A stretch of 64,000 bases of DNA, from positions 42,731,380 through 42,795,379 of the forward strand of contig CM046303.1 of the NCBI GenBank assembly GCA_025267735.1. The letters run 5' to 3'. The translations under genes and the position numbers were made by a program. This DNA is from Mactra quadrangularis. Its lineage: Eukaryota > Mollusca > Bivalvia > Venerida > Mactridae. The notes under the pieces are model-generated. The model searched no databases and was not told the origin of the DNA. It worked only from the letters and a program-made list of their open reading frames with translations. This document shows, piece by piece, positions 48,426 through 61,238 of this stretch (within the stretch, counting starts at the first letter, position 1; the number at the start of each line of letters is the position of its first letter).

Positions 48426-48879
48426 TTTAAGGGTTTTGTGTATCATTTACTTTCCATTGGCATTGTCGTTATTGACATGTACATCATAGCGTGGGAACTC
48501 GCTAAAAATAGCTTTTGAGTCAAGAAAGTAGTTCGGGCATGACGTCATTCATTCAAAAACTGCTGTTTATAGGAAAATAAAAGCACATTTTTTTAGGTCA
48601 CGTGTTCACTTTTGACCAATCAGATTGTGTTATTTCATTCAGGTTGTAATTATATAAACATACTGTTATACTTGTTGTAAGATATGTTGGATATAATAAT
48701 GTTGTTTTTTTTGCATGTTTAGATATAGGATACTTTTTGTATGTTTAGATAAGTTTATATATTTAATATATTGAAATGTTACATTATTTTCAGTTCATTA
48801 ATATTATAAATTTATAACCCTGTGTCATTGTTTCTTGAATTTATAGCATCTATATTACATTTATATCTCATTGTTTCTA

Positions 48880-49640
48880 CACAACCTTCACCTTTCTGAT
48901 ATTCCGAGACCCAAACAAATTCAGCGCCTTCTGTGCTTTGATTTCTATTTGTCCACAGTCACAGTTTGGATTGTCAATGATATGAGAAGAAGTGATGATT
49001 GAGGATGCTGCTATGTGTTCTTAGACGTTTGTGAAGCATTGAGTTTATTCGATCACCTTCATAGTAGTATTTGGGAATTTGGTATCTGTGATAAAGTGTC
49101 GTTTAACCATGTTTAAATGACTGCAATGTTTGTGCTTCCCTCACTTCAGTTTGGAGTAAATTCCAATTTCTTATTGTATCTGGGAGGAAAGATTTTGAAA
49201 AAGATTTGTATTACTAAGGACGTTTCGTGTGTTTGTGGCATTTCTAAGGCTGTAGGATGTAACATTAGAAATTTGTTCAGGTATTTGATTGCTTAGATAC
49301 TGTGGAGACAGACAATTTTTCATTTTATAGAATTGTATCAGTCTATGTACTGTCCGTCGCTGTTTCAGCGGAATAGGTCCAGGTTCTTTAAAAAGTTTGT
49401 CAATAGAGATAAGTTTGGTGGTACCTGTGATTATTCGAAGGGCTTCAATCTGGGCATTTTCAAGAAGGGTTTCGTCTTGAGCTGTTAAATTTGCCCAAGT
49501 TACATCCCCATATTCTAAAACATAATTTCTAGAGGCTTGCGGTCCTGTGTTAAGTTTAGAAATATCATAAATCTGTTTAATCTGACGATCTAAGACACTA
49601 GGTATCGATAAAACACTCAAAAGTTTAAACTGGTTGAAAT
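48880..49640 (-). mobile_element. LINE (non-LTR retrotransposon) 3' remnant, reverse-transcriptase C-terminus
   Basis: The open stretch 49171-49620 reads 'LEYGDVTWANLTAQ', then 'LENAQIEALRIITGTTK' and 'LKQRRTVHRLIQFYKMKN', which is the end of the reverse-transcriptase/thumb region typical of LINEs of the CR1/L2/I type. After a frame change the decayed continuation gives 'SFLPDTIRNWNLLQTEV', the usual C-terminal motif of these elements, followed by a ruined Cys-rich end ('QSKL*LWTNRNQST'). The frameshifts and stops show a dead, 5'-truncated copy. It lies about 0.3 kb downstream of copine copy 2 on the same strand. Confidence 0.78.
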
Positions 49641-49908
49641 TCAGACTTTGGCTTTAGTTCCTGATACAAGTTATTTTCATATTACAACACTAGTATATTT
49701 AACATCAGACAAAGAGAATTGCATTGTATCATATCAACAAACTGCCGCATCGAACATGTTAATTTAATTTGACATTTATTTAATTGACCGAAATAACAAA
49801 AGGACACACATGCTGTAGAAATTATATGTGTCAAAAAAGGATTTTTTAAGTCCTAAATTGGCACAAAGCACTGTTTAAATCACTATGTACATTCGAACAA
49901 GAAACGTT

Positions 49909-52900
49909 TCATTTATGTATAAGACCAGCTTGTTTCAAATATTTATATTGTTCTGGTATCTCCATCAAAGCATTCAAAGCAAAAGCTGCCTCAAAATTAT
50001 CAGTGTCTTTCATAACTTCATGAAAATCAACAAATTGAAAATTGTCAAATTTTCTTTCACTTAAACCATCATCATATGTTTTCATTGATCCCCATGGACC
50101 GTCACCGACACCTACAACAATTATAGATAATGGGTAATTAGAGGCTTCTACGATAGCTTCTTTGGTTGGCTTTTCTAAAGCGACTTGTCCATCAGCGACT
50201 ATTACAAGAATATGATACTGAAATGAAAAATTAAGATTTATAAAATGCATATGCGGACATACACAAAAATCTATGGAATTGTTACCCGTCTAATTACACA
50301 TCGTTTTAAAAACTGGTTATTTAGCTGGAAATGTAAACACTTAAAACCGTATGCATATGCCATGCAAAGAATGCAATGAGACATGCACTGTTTCTATATA
50401 TTTTATTAGCGTTATAAACACGATGCTTTCTTAACGCTCACAAAATCATATTTTGGCAATATTTGAAGTGTATTACACTACGTATTAATAGACACTGTAA
50501 TACCGACGTACAAGTTTCATCCAGATCATCAAATCAAATTTAGACAACCTGATGGTGTTGTTAATAATTTAATTTATATGTTTGATCATCATATAATACA
50601 TTTCTATTAAATTTTCTCACTTCGTTTGTTGCGTTTACAATCTCAACAGCCTTGTTGATTAATGGCGCATAGTTTGTTGGACCACCAAGTTTGATTGTCG
50701 GTGTAACTTCATTATATACATCTAGTACATCGCTGAAACCTAAACATTTGACCTATAAAAAGTAAGCACATAATCAGAAATAAAAAAGTGTTATTGTGCA
50801 AGCATAATTATTTCAAATATTCACCTATTTTTTACATTTGTACACTGAATGTTATTATCAATTGTGAGTGACATTTTGAATATATAAACCAAATATACAA
50901 GAATAAAATCTCAAGGTAGCTCTACAATGTCGACTGGTAACTAGTTTACTTCATAAAGAGACCAGCACATAATACGTTCTTAGCACTTGTCCTGTTTTAA
51001 TTTCTTAATTGCTTTATTATTTCAGACAAACAACATGGTAAAATAGGACTTGCCAGCATCAATGTGTTGTTTGGTTATAATTATGTTGCCAAAAAATATA
51101 CATATATTCCTACCCCTGGTTTCAGTTCAAATACATCTTTATCTTTGGAAAAGAAATCACCAAATCCATAAACAGGTATTATACCATCTTCATCTAGTGG
51201 TCCTAACGTCTCGCCTAGTATACAAATAACCTGAAAAATGTAAGTATACGAATCCATACATAGACAATATCATATTTTGTTTAAATTGTTTGTGCCATTT
51301 ACTAAAGTTGTTGTCATGATTTTTATGTTATCGATATATTGCTAGAAATCAGGAGATTATCTTAACGGAAAGACTGTTAAAGCCAGAAATAAAAATTGTT
51401 ACAAATTCATTTGTTATATTAAAGCCGTTTAAAGAATAGCACAATAAACATTGGAGAAAATCCTACGGTTAGATATAGTATTTTTTCTGTTCAAGGAAGT
51501 TATTTAAAAATACCTTCAACGTTAAACAATAGTTTATGAACGAATATACATTTATGAAACTAGAAATTTCGATATTTCTACCCATAGGTACTACAGATTG
51601 AGATTAATGTATAAGGAGAGGGGGTGGCTCTGTTGCTTCTTAACATGTTTAGTGTGCGACCCGTTGTAACATTGTCCATTTCAAACATATACATTGTAAA
51701 TGTATTCTAATTTAATATTAATACAGTGACATAAGAAAACTTACTCTCTGATACGGATTCATAAAATTGTCAGATATAGCATGTAAACTTCTTCCTTCAA
51801 ATGTATTTTGTCCTTGACTTTTATTGCTCATTGTATAGTCAATACCTAAATAAAATGTAAAATATTTACACCGATGCCAAATTTATTCGAGCAACCATTA
51901 TGTTTTACTTCTGAAATTGTTATGGTTTAATTTTTGTCAAATAACGTAATTTAACTTACTCAGTTGCATAGAATTTTCGTTTTGTAGTAACTGACGTATA
52001 TTTCATTGTCTTGATTGGCATTTAATAAAGGGTCAATTAAATATTTTGCATAATGTTTTTGTTTCAATGCAATGGTATTTGAGTGTCTTAGATTATTTCT
52101 TGATAGTCTGCTTGATCATTAAGCCGTCAAGTAATACTTTTTTCATGGCACATTTTCATAAACGATAGCAACTGCAATAACTTACCCTCGACATTCGCCT
52201 ACATAGCAGTTTATATCTCCTTACAACGATAAAACTGTTTTAATGTTGTCGTAAACATAACTTTATAGCACCAGTCAGACTATTCAACGACGAATAGAAA
52301 TGTTGGACTAACAACACAAGTAGCTTCGTTGTAATTGTAAATTTTCAATTATCGAATACATATTGTTTATTCAACACATTTGGTCTCTATCAATACAGTA
52401 AATATTGGCAATGCTAATTCCCAAAAGCGCCGTTTATTTCTGTTGTTGATGGTATGTATTGGCAGCTAGAAATCGCTAAACATAAGATAAAGATTGGTTA
52501 TCTCGAGGGATACAAGAACAATGTGATGAGTATGTCAGTTATCACCGAAATCAAGTAAAACTTCGTTAAACTCCAATATATCAATTTTTTTACAAAAAAA
52601 CCTCACAAGATCAATATAGATATCCGCTGACCTAAAAACGTGGCTTATAAAGGGACTTATCAAAAGATATGTACTTAAAGTATGGTTTCTTATGTATATC
52701 TCAATGTATAGATAAAACTTAAATATCTGCATAATAAAGTTATGCTTAATGTAAAACAATCTTTTGTCAAAAGCCAATTACATAAGTGATCCGTGGCCTT
52801 TATAGTTGGTCTTATAGTATACTGAACAATGTAATAATCAGCTAAGTAGTTTGCAATGTTTACATGTCAGTTCTTAGATTAAATAAACAAGCCAACTCCA

Positions 52901-53217
52901 CGTTCATCACTACCTGTCAACTTCATTTTTTAATTAATCGAATCTATTAATATACCATTAAAGGTACTGTATATCAAAATCAAAACACCAAACCTTTTTT
53001 GCCAAATTAACTTAATAAACTTACCGAATATGAGACTACATGTTTCCAGACCCTGTTTCTTTAGACTATCACGAACTTCCTCTAGAGATGAATAATTATT
53101 TCCTATAGCACTAGAGTGTGCTCCTTCTTCGGATTTTACTGATTCTGATGATACTTCAGTATCGTCTAGGTGACTTCCGCTAGCACAATTACAATTATAC
53201 TCTTCACTTTCACTCAT
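49909..53217 (-). CDS. Copine/RGLG-like VWA-domain protein, tandem copy 2
   Basis: Coding exons in gene order: 53025-53217, 51745-51845, 51114-51230, 50621-50752, 49909-50217, giving 283 aa. Phases are the same as in copy 1. MIDAS residues are kept (D67-x-T69-x-S71, T163, D190). The first 45 residues are acidic, Ser-rich and quite different from copy 1, while from '[23 protein letters not shown]' on the two align closely. Copy 2 is the most divergent of the three: exon 4 begins VKCLGF rather than VPCEGF, exon 3 has [14 protein letters not shown], and exon 5 has DTDNFEAAF. An in-frame ATG five codons upstream (53232) is not conserved. Introns are shorter than in copy 1 (intron 1 is 1.2 kb against 2.9 kb). 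No C2 or RING domain is seen. Confidence 0.93.
52255..52470 (-). repeat. Copine intron-1 segment, copy 2
   Basis: In intron 1 of copine copy 2; matches the orphan copy through 'CACCAGTCAGACTATTCAA' and 'CATTTGGTCTCTATCAATAC'. Confidence 0.55.
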
Positions 53218-53540
53218 TATTATGCCTACCAATCACTGTTTTACGTTGCGCACTTGTTACGTCCACTATGTAGTCCAAAAACGCAAATATAAGAAGTTGA
53301 CGAGTAAATACACATCGATTTATTTATAAAGTTTACCTCATAAATACGCTTAAACTTGGTCTTATCATAAAAACTAATTTAAAATTACAATAAATACATG
53401 TATGTATGCTATTGTATAAACCTTTCTTAATCGATTTAGAAAATGTATTAAATGATATCTGGTCAACATTGGAATTAAACTCATTATGCGAGATATTTTG
53501 CATACATAAGTTTCGACATAAAACCATCATGACTTTTTAT

Positions 53541-54890
53541 TTCACCCGAGCTAGCTCAGGGTGGGCTTTTAGGACCGTTGAATGTCCGGCGTTCGTCCAC
53601 AATTGTTTGTGAACACTCTAGGGGTTACATTTTAGACTCAATTATTTTCAAAGTTAGTGAGGATGCTTGTCTAGGCGATTGCTTGAACGATTTTGAACAT
53701 GGGTCATCTCAGATGAAAAACTAGGTTACAGGAGCTAAAAATAGAAAAACCATGTAAACACTGTAGTGGCTACTGTTTTGATTAAAATATCCCGGAAATT
53801 GGTCATAAAGATTGTTTTGATGATTTCTAGGTCAAGTTTGAATATGGGTTAACTTTAGTCTAAAACTAAGTCACACAACCCAAATATAGTAAAAACCTTG
53901 TGAACACTCTAGTGGTCACATTGTTTACTCAATTGTCATCAAACTTAGTCAGGATGTTTGGCTAGGTAATTGCTTGGATGATTTGGAGATGCGTCATCTC
54001 GAATGAGAAACTAGGTCACTGGAGCTAAAAAAGAAAACATTGTAAACACTTTAGTGGCTACTTTTTTATCCAAATATCCTGGAAATTGGTCAGATCATTT
54101 GTTTTGATGATTTTTAGGTCAGGTTTGAATATTGGTCACGTGGGTTCAAAAACTAGGTCACACAGCCTAAATATGGAAAAATTGTGTGAACACTCTAATG
54201 GTCATATTTTTTACTCAGCTGTATACAAACTTGGTCAGGATCTGTTTTTATGTAACTGCTCAGATATGTTTGAACATAGGTTATCTTAGATGAAAAACTA
54301 GGTAAAATAGCCATAGAATAGGAAAATATTGTTTACACTCTGGTGGCTTGTTTTCATGATCTCCATATCAAATTTGGGTACATATTTAAGTTAAATGAGG
54401 TTAAATAAATAGATCACCTTGCCAAAATTGAAAAAACATGGTTTTGATTTAATACAAGGTACATATACAGGTACAATATGCCAAAAACTTGTCAGAAGGT
54501 TTGCAATGGCGATTAATAGATCAAGTTTGATTATATGTCACTACCATCATATGACCTATACAATGTGTTGCTACAGCGTTAAACCCAATCAAAAAATCCT
54601 GGGTCAACTTTGGTCAATAAGTAAATCACAATGCCCAAATAACAAAAAGCTTGAAATCACTCTAAAACAATATTAATATTAGAAATACTCTGGACATTTG
54701 TCCGACAGGCAGATGACTAATTAATCAGATTCCAATACAGGGCATCTTCCTATACAAAGCCTACATTTGATGCATTTGGTGCGATGGAAGTTAGATAAAT
54801 CATTACCAATATATATTAAACTTACCCTGTTCATGTATGCACCAATGGTACTCCGATGCGCGATAAAGGGCCATCATGGCCCTCTTGTTT
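53541..54890 (-). mobile_element. Interspersed 'GGGCCAT' repeat, about 1.35 kb, inverted
   Basis: It begins with 'GAGCTAGCTCAGGGTGGGCT' and ends 'AAAGGGCCATCATGGCCCTC', the reverse of the 31.1-kb copy. Internal units with 'GGATGCTTGTCTAGGCGATT' repeat about every 300 bp. A SINE tail fragment is embedded at 54548-54596. Confidence 0.75.
54548..54596 (+). mobile_element. SINE family B, tail fragment
   Basis: 'ATATGACCTATACAATGTG' and 'CTACAGCGTTAAACCCAATC' match the 3' end of the family B SINE. It is embedded inside a larger interspersed repeat (53541-54890). Confidence 0.55.
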
Positions 54891-55018
54891 ATATGAAAGG
54901 GGCCATGGATTTAAACGTCTCATTGCAAAATATACAAATGATATTTTTGAAAACATGTTCAATTGTTATATACATGAATCAGAGTAAAATATAAATTAAA
55001 AAATGAAGTAAGTTTTGC

Positions 55019-55305
55019 AACTTGACCTAGAAATTATCAAAACAAGCTTTTAACCCAATTTGCAGAATATTTGGATCAAAACAGTAACCACTAGAGGGAT
55101 AACAAGATTTTGCTATTTTAGCTCCTTGTGGTAATACTATTCATCCGAGATAACTCATGTTCTAACTCATTTGAGCAATTACTTAGACAACCATCATCAC
55201 ATATTTGAGACACAATTTGGACGGCTAGAGGGTTAACAAACAAATGTGGTCAGACGGTGGACATCAACGATCCTAAAAAGTTCGCCATGAGCTAGCTCAG
55301 AAGGG
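55019..55305 (+). mobile_element. Truncated 'GGGCCAT' repeat, right-end part
   Basis: 'ACTTGACCTAGAAATTATCA' to 'CGCCATGAGCTAGCTCAG' matches the right-hand part of the 31.1-kb copy, in the same orientation, so it faces its inverted neighbour at 53.5-54.9 kb. Confidence 0.65.
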
Positions 55306-55309
55306 CAAA

Positions 55310-57290
55310 AATACATACAGGGCCATTCTTTTCTCACAAAACGTTTTATTTGCAACTATGAATGAAAATACCGTACAAAATTGATCAATATTTTGCACAA
55401 CATTCAATAGTTTTACCGGTAATTGTTGGTTCAGATGTTCGACGAATTTTTTTAACAACATGTTTACAATGCCTTGCTTGAAAGGTTTCTACCTTTTTCC
55501 AAAATGGAACAATGGTAATGTTAATGTTTCCATGACGTGTGCGTTTGGATTCGATGACAAGAATTATCAGATAAGAGCAAGTTTATTCTTTATAAATTTT
55601 ATACAGATATTGTTTAAGTGTATGGGACTAATTGGTTTTGAACAAGGTGTCTTGACATCTTGGTAGTAATAAAACGATTATGAACATAAGTGGACAAAAG
55701 CGACATTCTGACTGTCAAGATATTTAATGACTTCTTGCAGTACATGTTGTATCAACTCCATTTTCCTGGTGCTTCCACGTGGCGTATAGCTCGACAGTAG
55801 TTAAAATATACATACTTTGAAAAATCATATATTCTTTTATCTGATAATTGCTACACTATGTTTTGCACTTTCCTAATCATTACTGTATTTATATTTGTAC
55901 ATCATTACCGATTTAAAATATTTAATGTTTTCATACCACATTTATATTTACTTATGTATTGTATTTATGTTCTATTAATATGCATAGCATGTAAACTGTT
56001 GAGCGTCATGCCTTATGCTAATTGAATAAAGTATCTATCTATCTATAAACTATCATGTTTTATTGTATTAGCTTCTCTTAGGAAATGTTATCTTAAATTA
56101 TGAAGTGGCGAGGTTTTGTTCGAACCTGATTCTAATTTATTTCAGTTCGTTTGTAAAATACAAGTTCTTACAACTTAGATAAATTATTCCCCCATTACTG
56201 AGATAGAAGGATAAATAGTCTGCTTGAGATACAAATAGGGTATGTTTTGGATAGTATTAGAACTAATGCGTAGCTGGCTATCAAGTGACAACTAGTCTTT
56301 AGTCGAAACCACTTGGCCATGAAATTTAGTTTCAGGCAATACCAGATATTACACGAGATAAATCGTGATGCTATGACATCGTTGTTTTATATCACAAACT
56401 TGAAAGAAATGCTGTTTCATTGACAGCTGATGAAGAATATCATGTAACGTAAGAAGATGATATACATGTCATGTAAAAATACAGGAAACATAAAACTAAA
56501 TATTTTATTTATAGTTCAAAACACTCTTTTATTCTAAATGAATGTTTGTAATATTTACAGATATAAATCATCCCTTTTGTACCTATAATTCAAGTGACAA
56601 TGTTGTAATTAGCATAGGTCAAAATGTAAAAACAAACGACCATCAATGTAGGATTCTTTCCACGATTGTTATTTCTTAACCATTTCATTGAATTGCATTT
56701 AGTTCTCGATCTTTCTTTAAGTTACCCATATGTAAAAAGACTTATTGAAAAAATCCATGTTTTTTCTAAAGTTTGGCGGCGAGATGCAAATGTAAAACAA
56801 ACTATGTCGTTTCACTTAACTAAAAGATGTGTTTTGTCTCAACACATATGGGTTACTTATAAGAATTGATCACTGCTTGTTTTACCCTAAATAAAAAGAT
56901 AGAATAGTAAAAACGTCATTAAAGTATACAGTTATGTTGAAGGTGTGCTTGTTTAATAAAGAGGTCACGAAATAAGGTGGCATAGACACCGCGGAGTTGG
57001 GCCAATGGTTTTATCAAAAGGATAAATCTAAAACATCAGATATTTCCATGAAATATTTTTTTTATTATTTATCAGAGGGATTTCAAATATATATAACAAA
57101 CATTAAGATAATACAGCATAAACAAACATAATACATAAATAATACATATTGTAAGTACAATGTATATCACATTGAAAACATCAGATCACCGTAAATAAAG
57201 AATACTGTATGAAGCTATTTACATATTGTATACAGTTTAACCAAGCATCAATACCATTTTAGGAAGAAGCAACACTTTGTGTATTAGTTA
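55310..57290. other. Intergenic between copine copies 2 and 3
   Basis: No supported gene. A short ATCT run (about 56030-56045) is the only simple repeat. The small open frames at 55460-55666 and 56666-56869 show no family features. Confidence 0.5.
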
Positions 57291-57292
57291 GT

Positions 57293-57460
57293 TGTGTTTT
57301 TGTTGGGTTTAACGCCGTAGCAGCACATTGTAAAGGTCATATAACGGCGATAAGTCAACCTACTAACTGTTCCTGGAAAGGCTTAATCTCCGGATTAAGA
57401 ACCCACGACCCCCTCCATCAGTAGCCTTGCGTGCTACCAGCTGAGCTAGCCGGGCGGCTT
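57293..57460 (-). mobile_element. SINE family B, minus strand, internally shortened
   Basis: Plus-strand order is tail ('GTTGGGTTTAACGCCGTAGC'), short body with 'GGAAAGGCTTAATCTCCGG', then the tRNA head ending 'CAGCTGAGCTAGCCGGGCGG'. The middle of the body found in the 59.1-kb copy is missing. It lies about 0.4 kb downstream of copine copy 3. Confidence 0.8.
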
Positions 57461-57838
57461 TTGGTGTATTGGAAGACACTTTAAATGATAAAAAATAACA
57501 CTAAAATTTACATTGACGACTCGACTAGAGCTTTTGATGAATGATGCAACTAAGCTATGGAAATGAACACATAATATTGTACAAGTCAGAAGATCAAATA
57601 TGAACTCTTTTATATCAGCAATGATTCACCCGGTTGTAAGAAAGAACATTTCATGAAATTGTAAACAAAGTTGAAGATTCTTGTTTGAAACAGATCCGTG
57701 TAACACTTTATTATATACATAGTATAAAACCAGATTGTGAACTTCCAATGGCAAGTGTACTCTAAAAATTCTACTTGAATTAAAATGGCACCAAATAAAT
57801 CACTGTTTGTTTTGTACAAAACTGTATCATGCCGATGA

Positions 57839-60836
57839 TCATTTATGTATAAGACCAGCCTTTTTCAAATATCTATATTGTTCTGGTATTTCCATTAATG
57901 CATTCAAAGCAAAAGCTGCCTCAGGATTTTCAGCGTCTTTTATAACTTCGAAAAAATTCACAAATTGAAAGTTATCGAATTTTCGTTCAGTTAAACCATC
58001 ATCAAATGTTTTCATTGATCCCCATGGACCATCACCGACACCTACAACTATTATAGACAACGGATAATTAGAAGCTTCTACGATAGCATCTTTAGTTGGT
58101 TTTTCTGTAGCTACTTGTCCATCAGCGACTATCACGAGAATATGGTACTGAAATAAAAAGTACATAGTTTTGTATATATGTACATACATGCACCGTATTC
58201 ATACGCACAATACTGCTTTAAACGTCATTCATTACAATGCAAAAATAAGGATCGTTATTTATAGGTGCCAAAGAACTTGTAATGCAAAGAACGCAATTAT
58301 TTTATACGATAAATAGAATTATAAACATACCAAACTGTGTATTTCCGAAACCAATACAAGATTGGTGTAAAAAAACTTATCATAAATTATAAAATTATGG
58401 ATAAAGTTAATTATTAAGATAGTGTTCCTAGATCTAGTTTAATTAACCAACAGCCTTGTTCATAAAACGCTTTTACTAGCTATACATTAACAACTGGAAG
58501 TAACTTACTTCATTTGTTTCTTGTACAATCTCAATAGCTTTGTAAATTAATGGGGCAAAATTTGTTGGACCACCAAGTTTGATTGTTGGTGTAACTTCAT
58601 TATATACATCTAATACATCGCTGAAACCTTCACACGGAACCTAAAAGTAAAACGCTATTATGTATAGATCAAATCATCAGTAAATGTAATATAATTGTTA
58701 ACTAAATTCCCTACACTAAAAGATTAAAAGAATGATCTGGAAATTTTTAGCGACCATACAGTTGCGAATTATCGGAACATGCATTTGATAATAGAGACCT
58801 TCTACAACTGACTCTAATTTAGTTTATAATAATTCTCTTCAGTAGTAGTATTCGATTATTGGTACTAATTCTAATGTAAGTCTTTAATTGCTTCGTTCAC
58901 TGCAATAACTATTGGCTTAACAACGTAAGCCAATGGCATTGCATTGTGTGCTCATGTAACAATCCAGACTCCTGTAACAATGCTATAACAATATCATTGA
59001 TCAGCTAGAATGATCAACACGTGACGTGTCACGGTCCGGTGACCCACAAGAGAGTTAGATCAGAAGAAAAGTTGTATTCTAGCCTTGATTTGGATAAGAC
59101 GTTGTAAGCCGCCCGTCTAGCTCAGTTGGTAGCACGCAAGTCTACTGATCAAGGGTGTCGTAAGTTCGATTTCCGGGCGTGCATGCTTTCGTGGAGCTTG
59201 GTCATGAAATTATTTCTACGATCATTCTTCCTCCTACCAATAATTTTAATTATGTAGGGCAGTTGTCAGTCACTGAAGGAAGTATGTGCTTAGTAGTTGG
59301 TTAACAGCTAAATCCAGAGATTGAGCCTTTCCAGGAGGAGTGAGTAGGTTGACTGACCGCCGTTATATGACCTATGTACAATATGTTGCTATGGCGTTAA
59401 ATCCAACAAAAACAAAACAAACAAGGATTAGACGTATGCTACCTATTATGTAGCTAAGTTAAAATGTTTAATTATAATTCTATAAACTAGAACAATGGAA
59501 ATGCTGTTGTCGCCCGGTCAGTGGACACTGTTTGACACAGAGAGTGGTACATTCAGAGTTGTATCTAATCTACGCGTACCCCTTGTCTTAGTTCAAACAC
59601 CCCTTTATCCTTAGTTTTGAAATCACCGAATCCATACACAGGTATTATACCATCGTCATCCAGTGGTTCCAGAGTTTCTCCAAGTATACAAATAACCTGT
59701 AATATATCAATATCAACATAACTACAATTTCTTAATCTATAAACTCCTTCCTTCTATATTTTGGAGACTTTGTCATGGAAAATTAATGTTACCACTTTTT
59801 GTAAGGAATGAAGTGATTAACTTAATAGAAACTTTGTTTTATGTCAGACAGAATGATTGCTAAGATTACTTTTTTTCATTTTGCTGTCATTTAAAGAAGA
59901 ATCCAATTAAACTTTTAGAAAATCTCATTTCTATTTTATGTTTACACTCAAATATTTTGTCATAGAATGATATACGGCTTTGAACATTTTATCTTCTTTT
60001 ATCTGTTGCTGAAGGAACGTGAAACGAAGCATTTATGTTTTATGGCAAAATGTATTTATCCCAGAGAACAGTTTGTGGTCGTAAATTGTGAAGCAGACAT
60101 CACGTAGATTTAAATAGAACAATATATCTAAGAATGAGAAATGTAAAACTGAATTATTATTTTCGATGAAATTAGAGAGAGTTATTTCCATAAGTTATAA
60201 GTTGTTTCTCTGGATGGTTTCTGTTTGGCTCGACATTTAAGTAGTTAAAACAAAGAAATGTTCCATACATTTTATTTATTTATTTATACTGGGTTTAACA
60301 TCGTGTCAATACATTTTGAAGTTATTTTACGGCGTCCAGGGCACCTAACCTAGCTTCCCTGGACCTTTGTCTATAACCAGTATTCACCTACCCTTCCACA
60401 AGACCGTTCACTTATCCATAAATCTTATTAATAGATTTTTGATGGAAGGGTATAACCTCGCCGGGTGAGATTCGAACCTGTATCCCCTTGCGGACGCTAG
60501 ATTCGAAATCCAGGTACGCTACCAACTGCGCTATCGACCGGGATAATGTTCTTTAATTGCAACATATCAGTGAAAACACCAATATGTAAGGGAAATTATG
60601 GAGGTAGGTAACGAATATGATACATTTTTGTTAATAAATAATGCTTAATTGTTCAATATGAGTTTTACATTAAACATATGTACATTGTAAATGTATCAAA
60701 ATTTGAGGACAGTACAATAACGCTAGAAAACTTACTCTTTGATATGGATTAATAAAGCTGTCAGATATAGCATGTAAACTTCTTCCTTCAAATGTCTTTT
60801 GTCCCTGACTTTTATTGCTCATCGTATAGTCAATAC
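57839..60836 (-). CDS. Copine/RGLG-like VWA-domain protein, tandem copy 3, first exon not in window
   Basis: Coding exons seen, in gene order: 60736-60836, 59580-59696, 58509-58640, 57839-58147. They correspond exactly in length and phase to exons 2-5 of the other copies and give about 219 aa from [10 protein letters not shown] to KKAGLIHK. The MIDAS set (DYTMS, GGPTNF, ADG) is intact and there are no stops, so the gene looks functional. It is closer to copy 1 than to copy 2 (about 7 differences in the 101-residue last exon). I searched 60837-64000 for the first exon (its end should encode '[10 protein letters not shown]' before a donor) and found none. Since the copine intron-1 segment sits at about 62.0-62.2 kb, exon 1 probably lies beyond the right edge. 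Intron 2 of this copy holds a SINE and a foldback element is in intron 1. Confidence 0.88.
59108..59423 (+). mobile_element. tRNA-derived SINE, family B, full length
   Basis: It has a different tRNA head from family A (GTCTAGCTCAGTTGGTAGCA and GTTCGATTTCC). The body contains 'GGGCAGTTGTCAGTCACTG' and 'GCCTTTCCAGGAGGAGTGAG', and the tail 'GTTGCTATGGCGTTAAATCC' ends in AACAAAAAC repeats. Widely dispersed elements with this tail are characteristic of bivalves. It is antisense in intron 3 of copine copy 3. Confidence 0.85.
60271..60545 (-). mobile_element. SINE family A, minus strand, near full length
   Basis: Reverse-complement copy with an A-rich tail ('TTTATTTATTTATACTGGG' on the plus strand), the 'ACGGCGTCCAGGGCACC' block, the body, and a tRNA head with clear B box (GATTCGAACC) and A box (CCAACTGCGCTATCGACC). 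It lies in intron 2 of copine copy 3, same orientation as the gene. Confidence 0.85.
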
Positions 60837-60924
60837 CTAAACGAAAATAAAAATGCTATATGTTAGATTGCATATACTTGTTATCTTTACATCTCAAATA
60901 ACATGATAAGTTGTATCTAATATA

Positions 60925-61238
60925 GCAGTAGCCTGTTCAATTACCCTAAACGTTCCAAAACGTTCCGTAACAATACATTCGGAACTCCTCGGCCATTCGC
61001 TGCGAATAATCTTATCTAATAAACAAATATACGATCGTTAAGGCAATGAGTGATGTTTCAAATTTTATGGACTAAAAATAATTCACCACTCATTGCCTAA
61101 ACGATTGTATATTTGTTTACTTCAACGCCGGTAGTTTCGAAATAGCCTCAAAATATGTCCGAGATTATTCGCAGCGAATGGCCGAGGAGTTTCGAATGTA
61201 TCGTTACGGAACGTTTAGGTTAATTGAACAGGCTACTG
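60925..61238. mobile_element. 314-bp nested foldback element, CAG/CTG ends
   Basis: The outer arms begin CAGTAGCCTGTTCAATTA and end with its complement; they include 'CTCCTCGGCCATTCGCTGCG' on the left and its complement on the right. Inside is a second inverted pair ('AAGGCAATGAGTG' and 'CACTCATTGCCTA'). The CAG..CTG ends are like some hAT MITEs, but I see no clear 8-bp duplication. It is upstream of exon 2 of copine copy 3. Confidence 0.8.
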
